Under the pieces are notes generated by a model. That model searched no databases, had not been told where the DNA came from, and saw only the letters and a program-made list of their open reading frames with translations. From contig CAKJVC010000140.1 in assembly GCA_918026815.1 (NCBI GenBank), forward strand, positions 61,355-125,354: a DNA stretch of 64,000 nucleotides. The letters run 5' to 3'. A program made the position numbers and the translations under genes. Shown piece by piece: positions 23,376-36,916 of this stretch (the stretch's first letter is position 1; the number at the start of each line of letters is the position of its first letter). The DNA comes from Chalara sp. BL73 (taxonomy: Eukaryota; Ascomycota; Leotiomycetes; Helotiales).

Positions 23376-25313
23376 GGTGGTGGATCTTTAAGGTAGCCGG
23401 GTCTGGGTTCTGTGGGTTCTCCTTGGCGTCGCGTTTTTGCCTGAGTTGGGTACACAATACTTGCAGGATAGCTGCAGTGATGATACGCTGCAAGCTGATA
23501 TTATTGCCACATTCGATCTTTTACGATTATCCTTTTCCAATAATGGCCCGATCGAGCCGGTCATGGGTACAGGTATTGCACATTGCCCCTAAAGGTGATT
23601 GCATTCTAATACGGTACGTAGTTGCCACGTGAATGACTGATTCATGGACGTATGCGCAATGGAAGGATAAAGATGGGGAGAAGGGTCTCCGCATTGGAAA
23701 ATCGGGACATGCGACCTTGAAGAATCCAAGAATAGGCGTAAGCTGATCTGATGCGCCTGGTGAAGTTGATTGAACGTCTTTGGACGGAGGTGTTCTGTTA
23801 TATTGCAACAGACTCTGTCCTAGTTAAGCAAGCCATTCTGGAGAGGGTAAGAAGATTTGCAGGGAACCCCCTTCCTGAGTTTGGTTTCAATTGATGCCCT
23901 GCAATTTCTCCGTGGGAAGACTATTTGGCTGCGACATTGGACTCCATGCCGTAAGACAGAAGGGAGATGCTGTGCCTCATAGGAGGCAAACGTACTCTTC
24001 CCCGCGCCGGATGCGTATGCATTCCCCCCTGCGCATGTATCGGTGAGTGACAAATGATATTCCGATGTGCATTTGACGTGTGCAGCGCATCTATTGCTTA
24101 ATAAAGAGATTTATTGAGCATGCAATGGTCTTTAAAAAAGCATTTGAAACATGCCTTAATGTAGACTCGAGATATATGCTAAAACTTGGTGAAACATATT
24201 GCCATATCTGATAATGCAAGTCGCCGTTGTTCAAGTGCAAATTGATTCATCTACAGTAGACAGCGGAAAATGCTGCCATTTGCTGCAGCACTTTACAAGT
24301 CCATGTGGTAATCAAGCCTATCTTGCAGAATTAGCAGGAAAACATAGAGTTAAACACCTGGATGGTATTAGTATAACTTGACAATGAAAAGACCTCGTGT
24401 TTAGCATGCAACAGAGCCGGCCATTTGGTAATGATAATGGCCAAAGCAGAGGGTACGAGATGAGGTTGAACACATTTGTGCATACTACGGGAACAAAGTT
24501 TATACCATCGCTTACTATGGTAAGAAGTAGTTTCTTTTTGATGGATCGATGGAGAAGAGGAGAGTCAAAATGAGAGCCCGCCTCCATGGAGTGGAAACCT
24601 ACACTTAGCTACCCTAACTGTTCCACAACCCAGGTTCCCACAAATTAGGAACATCACGTGATAATATGCTTACCTAAATTTAGTCGCATTGGCGTTAGCT
24701 CCCTCGTAGCTGGTACCTCATCGCGGTTGAATTGAAGCTATCATGGTCTCTCTTCCTCTTCTTCTTCTTCGCATCACTACCATTCTACAACCCACGCCAA
24801 TTGATCCGACTCGCAATACGTTCACTTAACACCTACAGCCGGCTTCTACTACCGACGGCCTTTCCGCATCAAGGTACTATCAAGTCGCTTCTATCATATT
24901 AAATTTTAGCCGTCTCACAATCCGGCTCATCTTGAACAGCAAGCTTATACTTTGGCTCTACTAGATTTAGAAGCCTTTTCGAGAGCACCAAGTTCAGCTT
25001 TATTCAACCTGCTCTGTGATTCACTCCCTAATCTCCCTTACCCACACAACCACAGCTACCACATCAGCCGCGATAACTACGCAAGTCTGAACATTCTATT
25101 CAAGCGCCTGCACTGAGTGGAAAGCTGCTTCTCCATCTCGGTAGATGCGCAAAAAGTATCTTAAGAACATCTATGTGCCAACGACGAAAGACTCGCTTCC
25201 CGTTCCCCAAAACACCGGCCTCAGCATCTTCCGAGTCATACCGTGTACGTTCACGGCTTGTGCTCGACTCTCAGAGCCAACGCCTACCTTCGATATACAC
25301 TCGACCAAATTAG
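23376..25313. other. Divergent intergenic region and long CCR4 leader
   Basis: About 1.9 kb between the methyltransferase and CCR4 starts. From about 24720 the sequence is pyrimidine-rich with TCTTC runs, as in long fungal 5' leaders. A TCACGTGA palindrome lies at 24655-24662. No supported gene. Confidence 0.5.
24655..24662. promoter_or_regulatory. E-box palindrome TCACGTGA
   Basis: Perfect 8-bp palindrome containing CACGTG, 651 bp upstream of the CCR4 start. A second copy of the same octamer occurs upstream of the P450 gene. Confidence 0.35.
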
Positions 25314-27660
25314 ATGGCGGATGCATACAGATTTCAGCAGAGCGCTGGGAATTATTACTACCCACAGGGAACACAACCCCAGCACCCCCGCCATCAAATA
25401 ATCCGCAATAGCACTCCGCCGAATAACACTCGATCTCCATTTACGATAGACACGCCTTCTCCATCTCGATCGCCAGATTCGCACTCTCCAGCGCACAATC
25501 CGTACGCTATGTTCGGTTCGGGACCAGGGCAACATGCACGAGTGAATGGGGCAGCTGGACGGGGCATGCAACAACATATGGGGATTTACAACTATCAGCA
25601 ACAAAATTCCCACCAACAGCACAGCCAGCAGCACTCGACCATTCAGCAAGACAGCGGTACACACACGAGCAATGGTGGAGCACTGAATCATCATAACTCC
25701 TATTCTTCTGGGGTGTTGAACAGTACAACGCCAAACTTCGTCCCTGCCAGCCTTCAGAATGGGCATGCAGCAGCTACACGCGGGGGCCAGATGACAGCAG
25801 TCAATCCGCATTGGGCAGAGCAAGTAAAGCACCGTAAGGATGCCGAGCAAGCAAATGCCGCTGCACAGCAAGGGCATACTCATTATTGGGCGCGGATGAA
25901 AGCTGGGGAAAATCGTCAGCCTGTTGCCACAGTGCCCGATACTCAGGAACCTGAATCAGATGGGGATACCAGAATCTCTAATTCCAACACGAATGCACAT
26001 TTTCAAAAGCGTCAAGACTGGGTAGATGTAGATCTAAGTGGCCAGGGCCTCAGGACAATTTCACCGAGCTTCTTCACCTTTTCTTTCTTGAGAGATGTGT
26101 TTCTAGGCTCAAACAAACTTTCTTACCTGCCACCGTGGTTTGGAGAACTACGGCAAATGCGACATTTGGATGTTTCACACAATCAGCTTACGCAGTTACC
26201 TGCAGAATTGGGAATGTGCGTACTTTTGAAAACTCTATTAGCATTTGACAACCAAATTCAGTCCTTACCATCAGAATTGGGTTCGCTGTACCAACTAGAC
26301 ATTCTTGGCATCGAAGGAAACCCGGCGCTAGAAGCGAATGAAGTTGAAGAGATCAAGCGTGATGGGACAAAATCACTGATAAAGCGTCTCTTAGAAGAAT
26401 CACCAAGTAAGGTCAAGCGCATCCTCTTTTATGGGCTTTACTAATTTATATTCAGTGCCATTGCCGCCTCCGGACCGCATAGTCATCCCGCTTACCGATG
26501 CCTCGTCCTTGAGTGCCCACGATCAATTCCGCATCTTCTCATTCAACATCCTTTGTGATAATGCAACTCGAGAGCAATACAACTACACTCCTGCGAAAGC
26601 TCTAGAATGGACATATAGACGAGAGATGATTTTACAACAGGTCGAAAAGGCTGATGCTGATATCATATGCCTGCAAGAAGTAGACGTGGATAGTTACAAT
26701 GAATACTTCCGGCCAAAGTTGGCTATTCACGGCCTCAAAGGTGCCTTCTGGCCAAAGGCTCGGGCCAAAACGATGTCAGAGAAGGATGCTAAAGTTGTGG
26801 ATGGGTGTGCAACCTTTTACAAATCAGATAAATACATCCTACTGGACAAGCAACTGATTGATTTCCAATCAATTGCCATTAATAGACCAGATATGAAAGG
26901 GCAGCAAGACGTCTTCAATCGGGTTATGCCAAGAGATCAAATGGCCATTTTGACGTTCTTCGAAGAGCGCCTTACCGGGAGTAGATTGGTTGTAGCCAAT
27001 GGTCATCTCTACTGGGACCCGCGCTATGCCGATGTCAAGCTAGTTCAAGCTGCAATTCTGATGGACCAAATCAATCAATGGGCTAAAAAGTACGCAAAAT
27101 GGCCAGCATGCACAGACAAGAAGGCAGGCATGTATAAGTTTGCAGACGAGGTAGACGATGCAACCTTCGAACCTGCGCCGTCTATGGAGTACACCGATCC
27201 TACCCAATTGCCACTCTTGATGTGTGTAGATCTCAACTCTACACCCGAATCTAGTGTATACCAGCTGTTGTCTGACGGCCGTGTCGGCCCTGAGCATGAA
27301 GATCTTGCGGGTCACTCCTATGGAAATTTTACTAGAGATGGTATAGACCATCCTTTCTCTCTTCGGTCTGCATACAGCCTTCTTGACGACACTCCTCATG
27401 CGTTGACCTTTACCAATTACGTTCCTGGTTTCACAGGTGTCATTGACCATATATTTTTCTCTTCCAACGCTCTAGAGGTTGTGTCTGTGTTAGGGGGCGT
27501 AGATGCCAATTACATGAAGACAGTACCTGGATTTCCCAGTTATCACTTTCCTAGCGATCATCTACCTTTGCAAGCAGATTTCTGCATCAAAGGCCGGAAA
27601 GAAAAGAAGCAAATACCTGAGTCAGATTTTCCTCCATCAAGGAGGGACCGAAGAGACTAG
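25314..27660 (+). CDS. CCR4: CCR4-type poly(A)-specific 3' exonuclease (CCR4-NOT deadenylase)
   Basis: Two exons, 25314-26406 and 26456-27660, with a 49-nt intron, giving 765 residues. The first 220 residues are Gln/His/Ser/Asn-rich and low-complexity. Leucine-rich repeats run from about residue 240 to 345 (LSGQGLRTISPSFF, HLDVSHNQLTQLPAEL); this segment binds the CAF1/POP2 nuclease in yeast. The exonuclease-endonuclease-phosphatase domain fills the rest: FSFNILCDNA, the Mg-ligand Glu in ICLQEVD, NGHLYWDP, the Asp-Asn pair in CVDLNSTPESS, and the SDHLPL His. All catalytic blocks are present. Known role: shortening mRNA poly(A) tails in the cytoplasm. The long pyrimidine-rich leader is consistent with a regulated housekeeping gene. 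Confidence 0.96.
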
Positions 27661-30042
27661 TTTGCATTATATGCCAATGCAGCGCGGGTAATTTTTGTAC
27701 GTGATTGGCGCACGGCCTGGTTTTGCTTGGAAAACTCGGGAGGGGCTCAGAGGCATGCATGGCGGCATTACTTTTTTTTTGTTTCTCTGGCTTCAGACAT
27801 CTTTCTACGGAAATGGTGTTTAGGCGGGCAGGCGAAGAACGCGATCAATGATGAGTCACGCAAGCAGTCCGGAAATCTAGGCCAAAAATGGGTTTCGGGC
27901 CATGAGGGATGTGAGTAGGTTAGGAGTGCTAAATGATGTTGACATAAGTGTTTTGATATGGGGGCGTTTTTGTGTTTGTGTTTTTCTTGCCCTGGTCTTT
28001 CTTGCACGAAACATTCAATAGAAATGGGTCCTGCTCGTTGGGACTATGACATAAATGTGTTTTCCCACTTACATGATCAGTCTATAAGAAGCGTGTACAT
28101 TTTCTACTATTCCACCTTCAGAAGTGTTCTATGCTATTAAATTCACAGTACTCTTTGGACGTTTTAGTTGCCAGGTGATGGCCGAGGTATGATGTGCGAG
28201 ATGTCTTCGACTACGGAAACAAAAGTCCTTTTCAGGAACCCCGATTTATCTCTGGTCGTCATCCCCCAAATGCCAAGCTTCCCACCACCCGCTCATCAAG
28301 ATCAATACGGTAGGCAGTCTCTCGAAGCCCATAGAACCCCCAGAATACAGAGAGAGCACCACTACAGCCATTATATGGTCTCCGAAGCCCTGCAGATTCA
28401 CCTGCAGATCCTCCGGATCTGCCATCTCCCGCAGGGCTTTCCGCTCACAAGTTAGCCAATACACAAACCTCGGGCATTTAATCGCATGACCGGCGCGGAT
28501 GGCGCTTTTACCGTTTTCGACCTGAACGTTCAGTGCAAGCCACCTCGATTCTTCATGAGAGGTTACTAAGTACAAGGACGGGTATAGAATGAGATTCTTC
28601 TGAAACTATAAATCCTGGTAGTTTGTAGGATTTGTGGCGCCTGCCTGAAGGTGAGCCCATTTGATATACCGTACCAAGTATTCACCTGGAATGTTTTGTT
28701 TTTTTTCAGATCACCAGAGGTTGCTTCGACTCATAGAATTAGGCCTTGTTGAAGAAGGCTCTCCTCAGTATGCATTCGGCATCGAAATCTAGCCGATCGA
28801 CAAGATCGACTGCCTCATTCGGCAAATCCGGGGGTTCTCCTGCATCGGCGTTAGTAGCGGTTAAGATCCTGGGCACCACAGACATATTTCAACCTTCCCC
28901 CCCCCCCCCCCACACATTCCTCTGTACCAAGGACAACACGCCCGCAACCCTGCATTTTGGCCCTGGATGGTTCTAATATATATGCCGTATCACCCTTTCT
29001 TCTCCACGTTTCACTTATGCTATTCGCTCATACCTTTGAGGATGCATCGCCAAGAATGATCCTCGTGTCGGCTCAGCGGGCTTAACGCTGTTGCAACTCA
29101 GAATAGTACACTTTAATATCGACTAGATGCAGCGTAGATTGTTCTTCGATTAAGTTCACTTTTATCATGTCGATTCCACGAGCTGCCGGGTTGTTGCTAG
29201 AACCTTGCATGCATTTGCAGATACGATGCTTGAAATTTCTGCAAGAAATATTGTCAAGGAGAGACATGGCGGCCTCTGTTCGGTTGACTTGGGATCGCTT
29301 CTTTGCTAAGAAGTTGATATTCAATACACAGAATAACCACCAGAGCCTCTACTGCTAGGAGTATCTAAGATTAGTGAATTCACCATCGAGTCTATCAAGG
29401 GATAATGACAATTTGACATAGCAAATGCCCACCACCGTTGTTCGTGTAGTAGTGGTAGTCATTCCAGGTTGTATGGATCTAGTGTTACCTAAAGATACAG
29501 ACCCCTGAGATGTAAAGGCGCCAGAGCATGAGATTGAATCTTAAAAGTTCTTTATATACAACCCTGCAATAGCTTGAGGCTTGCGTTACAGATTATCCAC
29601 CTCCGAACGAGTGCATTTTAGATTCGACCCATCTAATCCTTTAGGGAAGTACTTCTGGCGTTTTTATTAAGTTTGGAGCTCATCTGTAGACGGAAGATCA
29701 TGACTATGAGAAGTAACTTCAATATGTTAGTCAACCAGAGCTGATCCCTGAGTTTACCCGCAATGTTAGTCCCTACCACGCCAACCACAATATACAGATG
29801 TAGGATCGCTCAAGAAGCTTGTCTTTAACATCCTGAAAGAGGCAATAGATGGCTTTTTGTTGTTCCGCTGAGCTGTTTTCTAAGACCATCTTGCACTTCA
29901 GCTGAGCATGTAGAGATATCATGTATTCTTGGCCTAGAGATGCCACCGATCCAGAATTTGTATAAGAAGAGGAGTCTCTCACAATGAATCTCCCAAGCAT
30001 AGACATAGCAGCTTTCTCATCATTGTCTAAGACGTTCTCAAG
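27661..30042. other. Intergenic stretch, no supported gene
   Basis: About 2.4 kb containing a 15-base C run (28897-28911). Overlapping frames at 28168-28575 on both strands have no motif, and there are scattered short frames elsewhere. Confidence 0.5.
28897..28911. repeat. Poly-C homopolymer run (15 nt)
   Basis: Uninterrupted C run. Runs of this kind are length-unstable and prone to sequencing error; a similar 13-base run lies at 36708-36720. Confidence 0.8.
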
Positions 30043-31780
30043 ATGCAGCTCAAGTTTTCGATTCTCCTACGACTTCTGTCCCTTCGTGCAGTCGTTGGTC
30101 AACTTACATCTAACGATGCAACTCTCTTAGCCTGGCGTGCTTATGGCAACTTCGTTACCGATTATTTGACAGCAGGTCAAGGCCTAGTCAAAGGCGTGGA
30201 CTATGTCTATGTCACTCCTCCATCATCGAGTGCTGTTCGTGGGGGCAGTCCCGTTCCTTTTGCTGTTCAGAACAACGATCTCTTCCAATTCGCCAATGCC
30301 TTGCAAAAGCCTGATGAACCTCTTCTTAATACTTTCGGACCCAGCTATATTCAAAACCTGAACATGTGAGTTTTCCTAATACAATTGTTACTTTGCTGAC
30401 AGACACTTAGCTATGTGTCATCCGTTGATCTTGGAGTCGACCCACCCACGGATGCTCAGTTAGCAGAGATTCAGAAACGTCAAGATGCTTACATCACCGC
30501 TTCCAACAACTTCTTCAATGAACAAGCAATCGCCTATAACCGCTGGTTAAATGATCCTTTAGCACAAGCAACCAAACAGCCCTTCTCCCAGTGGGTTACT
30601 CGGAACGATGCATTGTACATTTCATACCAAAATGCGATGAAGAATGCTGCAGCCAGCCTTCAGGCATATCAGCGAGCTATATACGGACCACTTGCCAGTA
30701 TTCTAGCCGACGACGTGAACAACATTCAGCTCAACGCACTAAACATGTTTCAGGATGTTCCGGGGTAGGTCTCGCTAGAAGAAAATAAAAGGAAATTCTA
30801 ACCAGTCATAGCTATAATATGCCTGTATTCCCCGGGCAGTATAATGTCAAGTTCGACCCATTCAACGCTCCACAGCTTGGCCTTGCAGACGGTACCACTT
30901 GGAGGCCAGCATATTCAATCGGCGGCTGTAAGTATACAGGAGGCAATCACTCGCATCCATGTACTTGTGAGTTAGAAGACATGTTTCCCAGCATGTCTTG
31001 CTACTCTTATATCGCTCAATTTTCTTTACTACTCGGGGTGTACTCTAATAGCGCTAACACCGTTCCATATAGCCTTCCAGAACGTCTGTGATGCATGGTA
31101 CAATGGAACTGGCGGATCCGGCCTTACCACAACCGTTTCGTGGACGATGACTGATTACAAGTATAACGATTGGAGTTATCTTGGCCACTCCAGCTCGGTT
31201 AAGCAAGGCTCAGCTGGGTTGTTTTCGTTCCTCAGCGCAAAAGCAAGTTCTTCTTCGTCCGAGACCTCCTTCACCGAGTACACTAGTGCTTTCAACAGCA
31301 AGGTCACAATCACTCTCACCATGAAGGGCACGCCCGTGATCTTCAACGTCAATGGTGGATTCTGGTATGCTCAATCGTCTCTTCTGTTTCCCTATTTTTG
31401 ATCACAGCTAACCATAACTCAGGGATGTCCCTGATTTCCGCACTCTCTACCCCAAGCTCCTTCCCAATGGTAAAGACTTCCTCAAAGGGAATGTGCGTCT
31501 TCAAAAGATCTTGATTGGCTACCAAGTCGGCATTACTATCAGTTTCAATGATGCTGCTCAATGGACTTCCGTATCCACCTTTGTCAAGAATGCGCAGAAG
31601 AACGTCGGTGGTGGCATATCCATTTTTGGATTCAGATTCGGTGCTGGTTCATCAAGCACTTACCAGCAGAGTGTGAGCTCGATCCAGGTTATCCAGCAGG
31701 GTAATGTGGGTCAGATCGTCTTGCCACCTACTGCTCCAGGTGTCACCGTCATGCTTGGTGCCCTTGGAAAGGCTCTCTAA
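30043..31780 (+). CDS. Secreted protein of unknown function
   Basis: Five exons: 30043-30365, 30411-30764, 30812-30927, 31073-31364 and 31423-31780. Introns are 45, 47, 145 and 58 nt and the protein is 480 residues. MQLKFSILLRLLSLRAVVGQ is a signal peptide. The mature protein has an N-terminal helical half (repeated NNFFNE, AYQRAIYGPLASIL) and a C-terminal beta-rich half rich in Ser, Thr and Val (GGGISIFGFRFGAGSSS). There are few cysteines (one in NVCDAW). Similar large secreted proteins without a named domain occur in ascomycetes; I cannot assign a fold or activity. The alternating helical and beta-rich halves recall membrane-acting or adhesive proteins, but this is speculation. Confidence 0.75.
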
Positions 31781-33546
31781 GCTAATTCCTCGGATGGCGT
31801 GTCTAATGTCTTGCCTGGGCTTGCGGCAAGACAGGAAAGGAAGATCACGGCTCTTTAACACGTCCCGCGTTCACTTCTCTACCCAATCATATTTTTGCTA
31901 CAACCTACTCTAGATTTGAAAACTATCACATCTTCCCACCCTCTATCTAATCCCAAACGTGAATGTTATTTTCTTGTTCTCTAGCTATGTCCACGAGCAC
32001 CGAGTTCAGAGAACTATGCAAAATTTATAAAAGTATGGAGACCTGAGACGTGGCCCTCATCATGACTATCCCGCTAGCCCGGAAAAGCTAGGAACGTCAT
32101 AATTTTTAGAATCCTCGGATTTCTACTAGTGCCAAAGCCCTCCTAGAATGAGGAAACCCAGGGCTATTTTAAGATTACTTAGCAGAACTTGCGGGCATTT
32201 ACAGAAAATAGCGCCTTGCAGTCCACAACAAGACCACGTCTTCTGAGGGTGAAACCCCCAAGTGTAAAGCAGGCCCTAAGTCAAAATAATTAGCGGTTAT
32301 TTATTAAATTTAAATAAATGAGTCACCACGGCATTAGAAATAATAAGCGCCAACGACCAAGTATTGGTTAAATTTACGAGATGAATCTTTCATGAATAAT
32401 TTGCCGTTTTCTCGCCGCAATGTCTTTCAGTTAACTTTTGCGATTGCTGAACTCCTAACAAAAATACAAGAAAATGTATAGATACTTTTCTGTTATTTCA
32501 TAGACTCTTGATCTTAACTGCCATATTTCAGAGTAGCATTCTACTATCCGAGGAGTGTAGCAGCTTGAATATAACCTCGTGCTCACATTCGGCAGTTAGC
32601 CAGAGTGGCGTCTGAACCTCGGCGTCTAGAGAAGTAGTGAAGAATGGCCGTTATATTCTTGATTTGGGTTATCAACGATATACTAAGCACTAATCTCCGC
32701 GTATTTCTTGCCAGCAAATACTGATGAGTTATTCTCGAGCCAGGCGGAGAAAAGAAGCAAGTGACAATATCAATAGTATGCGCAAATTCTACAATAAACG
32801 GGCGGTAATCGTCCATGTCCATCGAAACCAGAAGTGCAGATGCCATGGCAGACTGTCGCACTGACTCAGTTCACGAAGCCTCCTTATCCAGAAATCCCAC
32901 CTTTCAACGCTGAATCTATCTACGGCCACCTTCCCTCTTGAGCCAGGGGACCTAAACCCAAACCCTGGGAACCGAAATCGCGGAATGACTCAAGCACAGA
33001 CATTGGAGCCTGCGATTGCAATAATATAACCATGAGCCAACTGAAAGCACGAGATCTTCAATTGACAGCTGAACGATGTTCTCTAAGCATGTTTTATCAA
33101 TTGTTACGAGCCTTCTCAGTGTCTCAAGGGTATCACCAAATACCCGAACCGTTATGGAAGGAAGCTCTTTATCGCCAGACAAACCGTTGCTACAAGTCGT
33201 GCCACGAATGCAGAAAAGTTGCGGCGCTAGTCCACTGAGATTTTGGAGGTTTCGGTCATAAAAGTCAATAAATAAAACGTAGTATTACAAGGGTCAATAA
33301 TATAATTTGTACATGTATCTTTAATATCAGGTGGATGTTCATTTGACCCGCCTATATATCACCCCCAGCATTCCTTCCATTTAAGGATGCCAAGACCTGC
33401 GTTTAGGGGCTCGCTAAAAAATTTCCGCTGAGGAAGGCACGCTCCTGTCATCCAGTATCGGCAACGGCCTGCAGAGAGTATATCAAAACCACAAATATAT
33501 CAGCATCAAAACAACATATAAAATGCATCTCAAAAGCAATTTAATT
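31781..33546. other. Intergenic stretch, no supported gene
   Basis: AT-leaning, about 1.8 kb. Minus frames at 32583-32861 and 32952-33182 have no motif and no matching frame on splicing. Confidence 0.5.
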
Positions 33547-33619
33547 GGTCACTACGAGGGTCGAACTCGCGGCCTTGGCGTTATTAGCACCACGCTCTAA
33601 CCAACTGAGCTAAGCGACC
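33547..33619 (-). tRNA. tRNA-Ile (anticodon AAU)
   Basis: A 73-nt cloverleaf on the minus strand with no intron. The acceptor stem GGTCGCT/AGTGACC pairs with one G-T. The D arm is GCTC...GAGC. The anticodon arm TGGTG-CTAATAA-CGCCA carries anticodon AAT at the normal position. A 5-nt variable loop precedes the T arm GCGAG-TTCGACC-CTCGT. A TTTT run about 11 nt beyond the 3' end could terminate RNA polymerase III. It decodes AUU/AUC/AUA after A-to-I editing. Confidence 0.95.
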
Positions 33620-33881
33620 GAATTGGTTGATCTGATTGGTGTAAATTTGATCGAATAGATCTATATGGGGCATTTCTATAGTTCGGCAGCAACAACGTTC
33701 TTGTATGGAATTAGAGGAATATACCTCGTGAGATGCCATGAATAGTCTGTTTCATACCAGACTAATTCTCTCCTGTCACCAAGAGACTACGTAAGAAATT
33801 TCCCTTCTAAGTATTCGAATCCGTCCTATCTCACTCATGACCACAGCAGCAGGCCCCAAGCCCCAAACCCCAAACATTCGT

Positions 33882-34742
33882 CTAGTTCCGAAGCATAGCC
33901 TTAACAGATTCCTTCAGCAGCTCATGCTTCTCCTCGTTCTCATTCAATTCTCTCTTCCGAAAATTCCTCATGCCCTCCTTCTCATCCGCCAGCTTCTGCA
34001 AGCCCGGCCGCCCCATATAAAACCCCTGCAGCGAGCTCCTCTTCCCACTCTCCAGGTTCACGCCGCGCACATATTGAGCCGCCAAAAGGTATCCTTTCGC
34101 GAATCCCGCTTTTTGCAGGACTCGCGTGCTGGCGAGGTTCTCTGGATCGGCGAACGCGCGGATCACGGGGTCGCCGACATCCCCTGCCTGTTTATTAGAC
34201 CGGGTTATTATAAGGGGAGCTAAAAAGACACAGCTGCAGACCATCGAGAGCCCAATATAGTTCAAGAAATTTGGAGAGCGCTTCGGACATGTATCCCTTC
34301 CCCCAGTAGGCGGGGTGGATTTTGTATGCGAGTTCTTGTTGCCGCGGGGTGCCAACAACGCCTATCATTTTTGGCCTTGGGCTTTCATGTGGTGGATTTG
34401 GTGCCGGGTGCGTCGGTGGGTGTGAGGATTCTGGGCGAAGTAGAATGGCATAGACTTTTCGCCACGGATCTTGGTCTGTTGGTGTTGTTTGTAGGATGAG
34501 GTCAGCGGTTTCGGAATAGGATGTGTGTGGTTGTTTTCGGCTGCGGAGTGTGGTTTAGTATCAAGAAATAATATTTATGCGCGAGGAGCATATTGGGGGA
34601 GAGAATAAATCTGTAATTCTAAGACTCACGACCACATGAGACACTCTGGGTGGGACATGATAACGTGGTAGTCCTCCAGATGATCGTCTAGATTGAGAAG
34701 CTGCAACCACAGCCGCTCTGACTCTGCTGCGTATATTGACAT
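33882..34742 (-). CDS. GNAT-family N-acetyltransferase
   Basis: Three exons: 34742-34630, 34540-34242 and 34183-33882. Introns are 89 and 58 nt and the protein is 237 residues. The fold is read as SERLWLQLL at the N-terminus, then the IGVVGTPRQQELAYKIHPAY strand, WGKGYMSEAL (the acetyl-CoA loop, Q/R-x-x-G-x-G/A-like), and AFADPENLASTRVLQKAGF, the typical RimJ/RimL-type end. A basic helical tail follows. Known relatives acetylate protein N-termini or small amines. The second intron's donor is GTCTGC, which is weak, so that boundary may shift by a few bases. Confidence 0.83.
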
Positions 34743-36707
34743 ATTTTCGGTATGTTTCTGCAATCTAGCCACCGTTTTATTCAGTTGTGAGGACGATATA
34801 TGAGTTCATATCAGAGTAGGATCCATAATTATTATGGAGAGGTCATGTGCCAGGTAGCTTAGTCAGCACAATATACATACAGAGAACGGCACTTTGCTCC
34901 TCCTGGAGTCGCCAAAGGAAATGGGGCATGTATTCTAAGAAATAGACATAGATATAGTTGAGAAGTACGGGGTTTCTTCAAGCCGATTGACATTGTAATA
35001 CAGAAAATAATGATAAAAACCCAAATTAAGATCTATAAAAGTCAGATTCTAGACGCCCTGGCCGGAGAGTTGTAGGCATTGTAGCCTGGGACGCTTGTTG
35101 CAAGCCTTATATCGCTTTCTCGAAGAACCCATTGTAGAAGTCGGAAGTGCTCTTACTATATTCTGATGTTTGCGCCACTAATAGTGATATGCAACCCAGT
35201 GCGGGTAAGCATGATAGAATGCACGGTACGATCTTGCAGCAGGAATAAGCTGATTTGGCGAAGCATGGATCGTCAAGGTGCTGACACAGAATATGGCCCT
35301 TGGCATAAGGCTTTGGAAAATAACGTGTTCTTCCTGTGGCCGGAAGAGGATGGCTGTTTCTGCTTTGAGCTTTGAATACATATTTAGCTGCAGAGTTTAG
35401 GGTTTCTTGTTTCCTGCCTTCATATCCTGCTTTGGGGCAGGTCTTTTTAACTTAATTACAAGGGTAGGGGTTTGAGGAATGCATAGCTGTGATGAACCTG
35501 AATTTGTTTTCGGCGCCACTACAGAGATTTTTGTTGCTGGTGTAAAAGGGTTGAGTATAAATATGTTAAAAACCAAACTGAGGGTATTGAATGACTTCCA
35601 CCCTAAAGCATATGTTTGTTAGCAGAGGTGCAATATTTACTAGCAACCTCGCTGGGAAAAAAATCGTATTCCGGGTCCGTTTCAACAACAAGGATTGTTT
35701 ACGATGAATGACGAATTTTTTAGCCTGTCGAATACAGCTGAGAATCCTCCTGCCTATGCATATATACTTACAATTCGCAAAAGCGGAGTTACCTTCGATT
35801 GAATGCTTCACCTAACAAAGATAGATAACCAACAATCGGACGTAGCTACAAACAACACATTGAATCATAGATCATTAGTATAGAAAGTCGCGTTAGTGTC
35901 GATAGGGCTATCCTCGGAGATATTATTAACACACCTCTAGCAAGACCTTTGCTCCCAGCATTTATTCATTACTTGAAGATATCTTTCAGAGCTAAGTAAG
36001 ATCCATTATGATACCAACTCAAGCAGAGTTGAAGATGATGAATTAGGAGAATCGCTGGGCATGATCGTGCGACTAAGACCGTGATCAGCAGCGTCTTGTG
36101 AATTTCAGATATCATTGAAGAACATCATAACGCTTCCTAGAGGTTCTTTGACTGAGGATGAGAAACTTTTGTTGACTTACAGCTTGCTCGCGGTAAGTTA
36201 GGCTTGAACATTTTGGCATACGGCTAAGTGCTTCATAGAAGTCAGATATAAGGCCTGGTCTTCTTTCGGCGTGTCCTCGCTATCATTCCTCGCATTATCC
36301 GCTATCGTCTAAAGATTGGCTGGCGTGGTGGGAAATCAAATCGTTATCTATCAGTACTAATCCGATGAGATACGTCCAATCCTCAGCTAGCATAGTTCTG
36401 ATCCTTGTTGCAAAGTTAGACGGCTAAAATCTCTGATATCTAAAGGTCCTAAGAATGTCAGGGCAGATAGGAACACGACTTGCTGCTTAATTACGATGGG
36501 AATCATTAAAGTGTGCATATTGTATGTTCTTAAAACTTGCAACCAACATTTCATCAACAAACCCTCACTTCAAATAGCTGAATTGAGACAAATTACGACT
36601 AAAAAAGTGGAATTGCCATCACATTATAACAAAAACTCACTATTATTATTGTACCTTACATTTTATATCATGGAGATTATGGGATAAGTAGCCTGACACC
36701 TTGGCAT

Positions 36708-36720
36708 CCCCCCCCCCCCC
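36708..36720. repeat. Poly-C homopolymer run (13 nt)
   Basis: Uninterrupted C run about 1.06 kb upstream of the Hsp90 start. Confidence 0.8.
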
Positions 36721-36916
36721 AACAACATTTAACTGGGTCAATAATTGGCCTGCCAGCATTGTGCAAATTTAGAACTAGTTGGACAACATGTTTATGAAAA
36801 AAAAGCTAAATGAAACAATGAAAGAACAATATTCAAACACTAACTGATTGGGCGTCATTAGAATCGTCAACCAACTGAATGAACAATGTTGGCTATTCCA
36901 CGGTTCACTGGTGCTG

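Noticed and set aside
28246..28575. 109-codon minus-strand frame overlapping a 95-codon plus frame
   Set aside because: Mutual shadows without motif or splice continuity.
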